From the NCBI GenBank assembly GCA_017590115.1, contig JAGGNK010008559.1, forward strand, positions 5,759,888 to 5,823,887: a DNA stretch of 64,000 bases, read 5' to 3'. The notes beneath the pieces are model-generated. The model had not been told where the DNA came from and searched no databases. It saw only the letters and a list, made by a program, of their open reading frames with translations. Each line of letters starts with the position of its first letter. Position 1 is the first letter of the stretch. This DNA is from Montifringilla adamsi. Taxonomy: Eukaryota > Chordata > Aves > Passeriformes > Passeridae. Position numbers and translations under genes: made by a program. Shown piece by piece: positions 37,814-47,539 of this stretch.

Positions 37814-38229
37814 TGTGGCATTCACATTTTCTGAAAAATCCCTTTGCCCAGGATTTCTCTCCTGGGAAGCTGAGAAGCCTCAGAGAAAAAGGAAAACAAT
37901 ATTATCTCCTTTGCTTCTCCTGTGTTTTGCTGCTTTGGAATGTGGTTGGAGATTGTTTATCCAACATGTGGTTGTTTCATTGGTTTCTTGTGAATTGTTT
38001 TGACTCATTGGCAATCAGGGTCAAGCTGTGTCAGGGCTCTGGAGAGAGTCACGAGTTTCATTATTATCTTTTTAGCCTTCTGTAAGTATCCTTTCTGTAT
38101 TCTTTAGTATAGTATAGTGTAGTATTCTTTAATATAATATAGTATCATAAAATAATAAATTAGCCTTCTGAGAACATGGAGTCAGATGCATCATTCCTTC
38201 CTTTGTTGGGGCAACCCACAAATACAGTA
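37814..38229 (+). mobile_element. Solo LTR, same family as the 32.5 kb copy
   Basis: A 416-bp LTR starting TGTGGCATTCAC and alignable along its whole length to the copy at 32549. It has the same inverted CCAAT box, TAATATA tract and polyadenylation signal (AATAAA at 38154-38159). It is flanked by a different perfect 6-bp direct repeat, caagaa, at 37808-37813 and 38230-38235, so it is a separate insertion and not the partner LTR of a provirus. The two LTRs differ at many positions, which also argues against one insertion. Its 3' part and right flank were later copied in tandem (38547-39048). Confidence 0.87.
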
Positions 38230-39048
38230 CAAGAATGTGATTATTATAACATGCAGTGCTCACGTGTTATTGGCTGCAATACCAACATATCACATCTTGC
38301 AGAAATCCTACAGAAAATCAAACCTAGAACCAAGCACCTATAGGAAGGGACATCATTTCCACTACAAGCTGAGCCTACAAGGGACAAAAAAATACATGCT
38401 AGAAGAAACACAATATGTGAACATACAATCAGAAGCAGTAAAAGTAATAATTTATATTTAAATCAGTCCCAGGCTCTACTCGCAATTTTTTTTTCAACTA
38501 AACAAGGGCACATACCTTGGCTTCTGTCAATGAGTTGTAAATAGCAGAGTCACAAGTTTTCATTATTATCTTTTCAGCACTGAGTAAGGATCCTTTCTGT
38601 ATTCTTTAATATAGTATAGTGTAGTATTCTTTAATATAATATAGTATCATAAAATAATAAATTAGCCTTCTGAGAACATGGAGTCAGATGCATCATTCCT
38701 TCCTTTGTTGGGGCAACCCACAAATACAGTACAAGAATGTGATTATTATAACATGCAGTGCTCACGTGTTATTGGCTGCAATACCAACATATCACATCTT
38801 GCAGAAATCCTACAGAAAATCAAACCTAGAACCAAGCACCTATAGGAAGGGACATCATTTCCACTACAAGCTGAGCCTACAAGGGACAAAAAAATACATG
38901 CTAGAAGAAACACAATATGTGAACATACAATCAGAAGCAGTAAAAGTAATAATTTATATTTAAATCAGTCCCAGGCTCTACTCGCAATTTTTTTTTCAAC
39001 TAAACAAGGGCACATACCTTGGCTTCTGTCAATGAGTTGTAAATAGCA
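38046..39048. repeat. 502-bp tandem duplication anchored in an LTR
   Basis: Copy one spans about 38046-38546 and copy two 38547-39048, offset by 502 bases over most of the length. The unit starts inside the LTR at gagtcac and ends at gttgtaaatagca. Past the first 60 or so bases I see no difference between the copies, so the duplication is young. The first 55 or so bases of copy two, however, differ from copy one at about eight positions (for example cacaagttttc against cacgagtttc). Identical 91-codon open frames at 38186 and 38688 are by-products of the duplication and not genes. Confidence 0.92.
38547..38731 (+). mobile_element. Truncated LTR copy inside the tandem duplication
   Basis: This is the 3' part of the 37814 LTR repeated at the start of the second duplication unit, beginning abruptly at gagtcacaag and ending before a second caagaa at 38732-38737. 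It lacks the U3 start. Its first 30 or so bases are closer to the LTR at 32549 than to its own parent copy. Confidence 0.85.
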
Positions 39049-42000
39049 TGTGGGTTATCTCCAGCAAAAAATCACACAAACACGCCAACAGCAAATGGCA
39101 CCTTAAAATTCAATGAAAAGTTCATCACCTCATCATTTTCAGATTGGCCTAGAGGAGAATCAGAATTTTAAGACCCAAATCTTACTGAAGTCTCTCTTTC
39201 TCCATTTTCCTCTGCCAACAAAACCCAGAGGAAATCTGCTCCTGTACTAAGTTCTTTGATAGCATCAAACATTACAATGACACTATTATAAGGTTTTAAA
39301 AAAATGCTGAGGATAGTTTCTAAGCCTCTGCATAGAATAGAATAGAATAGAATAGAATAGAATAGAATAGAATAGAATAGAATCATACATAACAAGTCAC
39401 TGCCTTTTTTATTCATTCCATGCTCTGCCATAGAAACTAAAACTTTTTCCACGCGCAAAAGGAGCTCAAAACACATGCAATCAGGCACTCAATGGTTTTT
39501 TTTCAAAAACTGAATTACCATAGTAAAAAATAAAAAATAAGGAATTATTTTGAAAATGGATGGTACTACTCTTCTAAATCACATTAACAACTAATAAGTG
39601 TCAAAAGGCCTGCTATAACTTGGTACCAAAAGAGCATTAGATACAATTTCCTTGGATTAATGGATATTTTATGCTAAAGTATAACTTCTAATTCTGCTGC
39701 AAGAAGCACATACTTGCCATTCACTGCAGACATTAGGAGTGTTGGTTAAGATGTATGAAGGGAAACCACCCAGGGGAAAAAAATCATATAAACTTAAGTG
39801 AATCCACACTGGACATTGGAAGTAAAACTATGAAGTTTCAGGAATAACCAGTGGAACTCAGAGCTAAAGGAAAATAAATTTTGAGTATGACCAGCTTTTT
39901 TTGTGTCTCAGTTAGAGACAGTATTTATAGGGATGTGTCAATTCAATCTATCACTACGTAAAACAAATCCTAGGAGGGAGTCAGGAAGAATTTTCTCAAA
40001 ATAGCATCCTAGTTTGTTAAACACAGTATGGCATGACCCCATTCTCATGTAGCCCAGTAAAAAACAGATTCTAGTAGCAGTGGGAGGTATATGGAGTATG
40101 AGATTTCCATTTTTTCTGTGAGACTCAATATTAAAAAATGGCATTGGATACACTTTGAAAGTGCAAAGCCCATCTTCTTTATTTCCATGCATCCCTAGCC
40201 TCTTCAGTTTTTCAAGTCTTACAAGCAACATCTAAAAAGACAGTGAAATTTCCCTTGTGAAATATGGAAAACACAGAAGCTTTTTATCCACCCCAAGCAT
40301 GGTCAATGTGATTCAACAGGACAAGTCCTGAAAACATGGCTTTGAATAAAACATCACAAGTAAATAAGGGTGCAGTCAGAGGCTGTGTCTATTAAAAGTA
40401 TATACTTAATCTCCATCCCAGGATAAAACATTTCTCTGCACCATCCCTTTTGCATTCCCTATTCCTTACATTTCCATTCCCTATTCCTCCTTAGGAATTC
40501 CCTGCCTTGTTGTTTGGGATTTAAACTTTATTTCTTAGCATGCCTGCTGTTCCCTGCTGCTGGTTGTGGCACTGTCCTTGCAGGGCTCCAATTTCTGCAG
40601 AAGGGAATATTGAGGAATTGAGGACTGTGCCATGGAAAGGAGGCAGCAGGAAGCCCTGCACAGTGGCAAGAGGCAGATGTGATCAGAGTCAGGGAGCTGG
40701 GGCAAGTGTGGGTTACTCTTCCTGAGAACAGAAGTGCCAGGAGCTCTGAAAAAGGAGCACAGATTTTATTAAAAAAAAAAAATTACACAAGGCTTTCAAA
40801 ATGGCAGAAGGCTACCCCTGTATTAGGATGGACAGACACAGGGTGGGCTGGCAAATCCTTTCCCATCCTTAGCTCTGCCCTCAGCCCCATGGTCAGGCCA
40901 AAAAAAGCAAGAAATCTGGATGACTCTGATTCCAGTCATCCCTCTGAGCCCTTAGGGAAAACATTTTTCTTTCCATCTCTTCATCCCAGGCTGCCCACTG
41001 GCCCCTGCTCATAAATCCTCAACGTTTTACCCTCCTTCAGTAACCTGTATTCTGCTTCATATTTATCAATAATCAAACCCTCAAGGAAAGAATATTACCA
41101 TTTTTCCTCCTTTGTCGATAAGGGACAATACAATTCCTGGTGTTACAAAAACAACAGTAATGTCCTGACTGCATTATTTTGTCACTATTTGCCTAGAATA
41201 GAATCAGCCCCTTGAAAAAAATGTTATCTTTTGAGGATGGAAGGAACAGAGTGAGTTTTAAGCATATTTGATATTGGCCTGCATTGCACATAACATCATT
41301 TCAGAAAGCTCTGGATTCAATCTGGGCTAAGGCAATGCGCCCACAGTTGAAGTTTCTCTTGCATAATTCAGAATTTCCTGGGTATAAGATTTACAGATAA
41401 AAAGTTTCTGCCCTGCATAAATACTACAGCAATCACTGCTCCCTCAACACCTATTTTTCCAATTTGCTTTTTTTCCCTCACTCAGGCCATATCTTGCCTG
41501 GATAGGTGAAAGAAAGAGAGATTATTGTCATCTCTATCAAAGATGCAATAACATGCTACAGAGCTAAAATACCTCACCTCTCCTGTCTGCTGAGTTTCCC
41601 ATTTGCTAATGACTGATACAGAAGCAGGTGCTGTTCCAAAGCCACAGGAAAGCACTGAGTGTGCCATATGACAGTAATGCAAAGGCCATAATGCAAAGCT
41701 GTTCATAAGAGGGGAAGATGGGAAATTAAACACCTGTAATTAATTTCCTTCACAGAACATCCTCTGGCGACACCTGCACAAACCTCCCTGAGTCAGAAAC
41801 CCATTTGTGATGTTTTGCAATTGGTTCAAAAGCCAGTTTTGCTCTGCAGAATGACACTGGCAATAGCAATTAAATGAAGATGGAATGCAGGGTCTTGCTG
41901 AGCATCCTCTGCTGGGGGGCAGCCCAGCCAGTGTATTTGGGAACTTCATGGAGCTTTTGTATTGGTTTTTTTCTTCTTGTTTTCCTTGCCAATTTGTAAA

Positions 42001-43671
42001 TCGTTCTGTTTGACTTGCTTCCCCTTTCTTTAGGACTGATGCTATCAGTATCAAAATAATAATAATACTATATTCATTTATTCATTTCTGAATGCTTCTA
42101 GAGCCATATCCCAGAATTTCAAATAATGTTGTAATAGAGACAAGGACAAAACAGGGGTGCTTGACATCTAATATAGTAAGTGCTACCAGCCTGAAAGAAG
42201 TGAAGAAATGTACCATGCATGTATTTTTCAAATATCTAATGAAACTGCATAAGAGAGAATTAGAATTAGGTGTTTTTCTGTGTCTCTTACCTACTACACA
42301 TTTATAGAGGAGGAATGGAGTTTGGAACATTCATCTCCTCTGTAGCTATTATCCTGCAGAGATTTTCCAGAAGGGAAACTAAGCACAAGTGACCAGGTAG
42401 GACCAATTAATCAGACCCATTCATGATAAAACACTGAAATTAGACTTTCAGGGTACACCTAATTTGGCATCCAGATTAAAATGTAGAATAATTTAATAAT
42501 GAAAAATAAAAATCAACAACATCATTGAAATCCTTATTCATACAGCTATGGGTGGAAAAAAGCAACAAGCCTAAGGTACTTTCCTGCAGCACAAATCACT
42601 GGAAGCACAAATCCCCAGCTTGGATGAGAAAACAAATTAAACTGACAGACTAACCAAAGGAGATTTCAACAACCTGCTCGGCCACTTCTTGAATATATTT
42701 CACTGTCACAAGGAAGTTTTATAATAAAAGTGTGCAGCAAGATTGGTAACTTATATTAAGTGGTCACAGCAACCTTCCTTGTTCTTCTGCCTTCTCATTT
42801 TTCTAATACAACCTAATATACAATTTGCCTATTTTAGTGAAGCTGAGTTCAATAAGATCATGTTTTCAACTTTTTTTTCCAGAATAATCCCTAAGCCTTT
42901 TTCTTGATCAGTGTACTGGATGATTGTTTCACTTAGCAGGTATTCCCCAGATTATTTAGTTTCTTCTCCTTTTAATAAGCTTACATTTCTGTGCATTGAA
43001 CCCTATCTGTCTGCTGTTGGTCTAGTCTCAAGAGAAACAGTTCTTTCTAATATTGATTGCACTATGCATTATTTGTTTTGCCTTTAATCCTGGCACATGG
43101 AATCCTGGAGGTTTTGTTTTCAGCATTCTATTTCAAGTCAACTTGAGTGATGTCAAGAGAACTGGCTCGTCCAGTTCAGAAAAGAAATAAATGCTTTTGG
43201 AAAAAAAAATCCTTTGCTTCTATATGAATTTAAGTGTTCCTCAGTAACTAAAAAAAATTAAATTCACATTTCATATAACATAAGAACTATAATTTACATA
43301 TTGCCATAAATAATCTGCATAATTATAACATCAACAGACAGAAAAACATTACCTTGAATCCAGCTCTCACTTAGGAAGGGAGGAACATGCTTGAGACAGA
43401 TCTGCTTTGAGGTCCTTTCCAATCCCTTCTGAGGTGCTAAAGCCTTGGAAACATAAGCACTTACACTATGCCAGTAGCCCTCCTAAAGAAAAATGAAAAA
43501 AAAATCCTGGGGGTGACTGCCACATGAGATATTTTTATGCCTGAAATCTAAAAGATTTTTCCATTAACATAATTTCACAAACACACTTAAAGCACTTTAA
43601 AATACTATGAATTCCAAAGGTTTGTAAAACATATCTATTTTTAAATATATTGTTTTATATATGTCTATTAT
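39049..43671. other. Non-coding DNA, no gene seen
   Basis: Open frames stay at or under 111 codons and none is recognised. A possible short CR1 remnant lies near 43390-43430 (tttgaggtcctttccaatcc resembles the 3' end of CR1 on the plus strand), too short to call firmly. The 40.45-40.5 kb stretch has a small local repeat of cattccctattcc. Confidence 0.65.
39333..39383. repeat. (TAGAA)n microsatellite
   Basis: About ten uninterrupted TAGAA units over 51 bases. Perfect units suggest it is still variable in length. Confidence 0.95.
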
Positions 43672-44155
43672 TGTGGTGGTGCATCCCAGGTACCTTGCAG
43701 TGACTCTTTGTGTGCACACACGTGTGCATTTGCTGTGGCAAACAAGGGAGAAATGCTGCTCTCTCAAATGTTTAAGTTTAATTTAAGTCATAAACTGAGT
43801 TAAGTGCTGTTAAGTGTTGTTCCTTTATTAAATTGTTAAGTTACAACTGAAGTTCTGTTGAGTGCTGTTAAGCCTGCTCTCAGGCCATATTCCTTTTTAT
43901 CCTTGCCTTTCTCTCCCTTTGTCACATGCACCTAAACACACACACACAGATAGTTTTCTGTTTATTGCTGCTTGGATTGACTGACTGGACTTTATTTCTT
44001 GCTTTTTCCCCTCTGTGTACCTTAACCCTCTAGTAAGTACCAGAGAGAACCTTTCCAACGAGCCTTTTTGTGCTGTCGCTTAATATTAAATCCCTTCTTT
44101 TGCTGAGACCCTTGCCAGTCATTCTTTAAGCAATCTCAAGCACTCCTTGTCAACA
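43672..44155 (+). mobile_element. Solo LTR with 5-bp target duplication (ERVL-like)
   Basis: A 484-bp element with canonical termini, TGTGGTGG at the left and TCAACA at the right, bounded by a perfect 5-bp direct repeat attat at 43667-43671 and 44156-44160. It contains repeated gttaagtgctgttaag-like motifs, a (CA)n tract near 43934-43947 and an ATTAAA polyadenylation signal at 44085-44090, giving a U3-R-U5 order on the plus strand. A 5-bp duplication is typical of ERVL-type (class III) integration. No internal retroviral sequence remains. I recognise it as an LTR by structure and cannot name the family. Confidence 0.82.
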
Positions 44156-44222
44156 ATTATATTTAAGGAAAGATTGTTAATTTAAACAGAGCAGTTTGCT
44201 TTCAAAATCAAGGTTTTTAACA

Positions 44223-44240
44223 CACTCACAATTGTGAGTG
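44223..44240. repeat. Perfect 18-bp palindrome
   Basis: CACTCACAATTGTGAGTG equals its own reverse complement. It lies about 65 bases right of the solo LTR at 43672-44155. It could form a cruciform or be a dimer-protein site; nothing else supports either. Confidence 0.7.
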
Positions 44241-47057
44241 ACACAGCTAAATTCGGATGGTTCAGTTTCGAATGCATCTACAAACATAGCCTAATAGAAC
44301 ATTCTCTTTCAAATCACAGCCTCCTTTGCCACTCATATTTCAGCCATATTTCCTGATATGATGAAGCAGTTGCTTATCTAATTTCTGAAGGGCTTTGTTT
44401 AGCTCAGTGACAGCACCCATTATGTACAAAATTATCAGTTATCTGGTATTATTATCAGGCGGCACCATCTTCATACATATTTACAGAAAACTCTCACTCC
44501 CTGGCTGTTCTCCTTGTTTCCAGGGAATGAGTATGTTTACTTGAACACTGCCTTTTGAAAAACATCAGAGAAATCGGTTCTATGCAAAATCACTGTGACT
44601 AGGCTCTGTGAAAGCTACAGAGGGGTTTATGCTCCAGCAGCCACCTTAGCAGGGCTTGAATTATGAACAGGAACTCTGCCCTAGTGGCACAAAGGAGTTG
44701 GCACAGAAGCATGTCACTCTCCCACTGCTCTCCCTCACCCCTCAGCCCCTACTGGCATGGTTTTCCAGGAAAGGAGGGCAAGTGAGGGCAGTCAGTGCTC
44801 TTCCAAAAGCAGCTTTAGTTCTCCATTAGCTTCCTGCCAAGAAATCTGCAGGGTCAACAGGGAATGTTGTTAGGAAGGCACAATGCTTGGTGTTTAAGCT
44901 TTATTGCAGTGTGAACTTGGTTAAACATTTAGAATACCTTAAGAAATACCCTGTAAGCACAGAAAAGGGATATCTGCACTGAATATTCCTCTCACTCCTT
45001 TAATAATGGACCAAATCTGTGTCTGTGTAACTTGACTTTCCTCATTGAGAAATTCCCTATCTTTCTATTTCCACATTATCATCTGCTTCAATTGTGAAAT
45101 TTTATTTCTTCATTGCTCTCATTCTGATACCAGCTCTCCACAAGCTGAGTCCTGCTAGAGAAATTAGGGATTCTTTCCTTTTCAGTGACCTGTACAGCAG
45201 TTTACATTCATAAATGTCTAAATAAAAGAAGCAATGCCTCTATTACATTCTGACTGAAGGAAGAAGCCAATTCCTTCAACAGCATCTTCAAGGAATGTAA
45301 CTGTCTCAACTGCAAGATCCATAATGGCTTCCTGGAAATGCTTCAGGGTACAGAGTCTTTACTAGATTAACTGCAAAATTAAGTCTCAAATTTAAGCTAC
45401 CTTGCAAATTCTGCTAGCATCTTCATCAAGCTCTGGGAAATACTATGCATTTCCAGGGATTCTCATGTTACATTTAGGGAGAAGACTATCATTCTGGGCA
45501 AATCCTACAGTGTTGAGGTTGAGACTGATCACACTCAACCAAGGTAGCAAAGGCAGTTGTGCAGTAACCATAAGCTCCCTCCCTAATCCTTAGAGATCAC
45601 TGTCAGAAGGCAATTCAGGCTTTCAAAGGAAGGAATGAATTTGGACTGTGCTCACCTCCTCTGAGTGACTACAGAGAGATGCTGACAAAACAACCTTCTC
45701 CTGTTGGGCATATCAGCATAGCGCTGAAACTTCAGTAGCAGGAAGGTCCAAGCTCTTCCTAACTACCAAATACTGCTCCACTAGATAAAAACAACCTTCC
45801 TCTTTCAGCATCAAACGTATCAGGGGATCAAATATAAGAACCTTACCCAGCTAATTGACACCATTTGCATGTAAAAGAGCTATGACCTGTACAACAGCCA
45901 ACAACTGTTTATCCTAACCTCATTTTGAGCTCCCATTCCCTTTGCACACCTGATCATAACAGTTATAAAATTGTTATATTATGCAATTGTTCCTAACTTC
46001 ATTTAAATGCCTGCATCTGGATATAAAGGCCCAGCAGTAAAAAGGCCCTATAGGTTTCCCTTAAAACCTTTGCCCATGGCACTTGCATGTAAAAGGAGGA
46101 ATGACTTTGCCCAGGTGTTTATTCAGGAGCATGCTGAAAAAGATGAAATGCAGTTAATTGTAATTAAACCATTACAATCATTAATGCCACTTGATGTTCA
46201 TAGTGAAGTGGACTCATCAAGAAGAAAAAGTAGTGGTGTGTCCACACCCTTGTAAAGGAAACAGAGTGATTATTGTAAATCCAGCTAGCTTCGTTAGCAA
46301 AACAGCAGCATTAGTGGCTCAGAGCAGCACACTAGCTTATTTGATCCTGTTTTAAATTCCCTTTCTTTAAAACTTCAACTACTATTTCCAACTATTTAAA
46401 CTGCTTACTGTAACACAAAATCACCTTCCTCAATGTATAATTGAAGCATTCAATAAATGAGGCAAGTAATGGAAAACCGGGCACTATATACAACAGTAAA
46501 TATTTGACTGGTTCTTCAAAAGCAAATTGCAGCATTTCAATATTTACTTGCACTCAGAACTGCTGATGGTTTCCCTGCTGTGCAGTAAAAGAGAAAAATT
46601 ATAAGTGCATTCATAATCACTTGACCTTCCTTCTAAAACATTATATTTGCCAAAATATTCTCTGTATTCCAATTGTTTGGGAAATAGAAAATGTAAATCG
46701 CAAACACATTTGGAAGAGCTACTGGTTTGAAACAGCGTCTCAAACTTTGATTTTCCTATCTGCCTTCTGCCCTAGAGCCAACAGCAATTTCTCACTGTGA
46801 CAAGACAGATCTGGAGTACTCAAACTGTAGCAGCATGAACTATCATCAGCACTTGCTGAGCATCCATCTCATGTTAGACACAGTTCCTAGCACGTTTATG
46901 CTGCAGTGGAATCGTAAGAGTAACAGGGGCTGCCTGCAGATGGCTCTTGGATTTGTAACAAAAATGAGTCCTCTTGTTTCTTACTTTTACTGGGGTAAAA
47001 TCCATGGAAGACAGATAATAGGTATCTTATCTCTTTTACTATGTGGTCTCTTTGGTG
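44241..47057. other. Non-coding DNA, no gene recognised
   Basis: An 82-codon open frame at 46007-46255 (plus) overlaps a cluster of TAATTA, ATTAAT and TAATTG cores and is discussed as a possible conserved element. Other frames are short and unrecognised. Confidence 0.6.
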
Positions 47058-47062
47058 CCTTG

Positions 47063-47539
47063 TGAAGGCTGACCTAGAACAGAGACTAGACAGAGTTAAA
47101 GAATAAAGTATTTATTAGAAATAAAGAATAAAGCAGGTATTTATTAGAAGGCCTCAATGGATCCACCTTGGGCAGCACAAGAGCCCAGCCAGGGCCACAC
47201 CCAAGATGAACCAAAATGGTCACAAAATGGACAAGTGGCCACGGGATCTCACACTTTTATAAGTTCTGGTCCATTTGCATATTGGACCAGAATTAATTGT
47301 CCAATTGCAGCTTTAGCCCATGAAGTCCCATCCTTCTTGTTTTCTCTCTTGAGTCCATGTTGTTTATGCTCTTGGGCCTGAGATTTGGATCAGTTGTCCT
47401 TGGTCCCCAGCTAGAGAAGGAATTGTTTTGTCTCCCTGCTCTGTGAAGAGAGCTCACTATCCGTTCATATGAAGCTCAGAGCTACACACTAAAGCAGCAC
47501 AGAATCTGAAAAATATAAAAGCTAAAACCTGAGGCATCA
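47063..47539 (-). mobile_element. Solo LTR with 5-bp target duplication, minus strand
   Basis: Read on the minus strand this 477-bp LTR starts TGATGCCTCAGG and ends CCTTCA, with canonical TG and CA termini. A perfect 5-bp repeat ccttg flanks it at 47058-47062 and 47540-47544, the size typical of ERVL-type insertions. Promoter-like parts on the minus strand are an octamer ATGCAAAT (47273-47280) and a TATA box ACTTATAAAAGTG (core at 47256-47261). These are followed downstream by AATAAA signals in a short duplicated block (47098-47147). No retroviral coding sequence adjoins. The layout with octamer, TATA box and poly(A) signal is intact, so it could still initiate transcription leftwards. Confidence 0.86.

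Noticed and set aside
32549..38229. A provirus bounded by the two LTRs at 32.5 and 37.8 kb
   Set aside because: The target-site duplications differ, the LTRs have diverged from each other, and no retroviral coding sequence lies between.
38186..38963. Two identical 91-codon open frames
   Set aside because: They are identical only because the DNA lies in the 502-bp tandem duplication, and each starts inside an LTR end. There is no sign of coding.
41490..41518. 20-nt segment between a strong acceptor and a GTGAAAG donor
   Set aside because: It is very short, the donor is weak, and the pairing is easily explained by chance.
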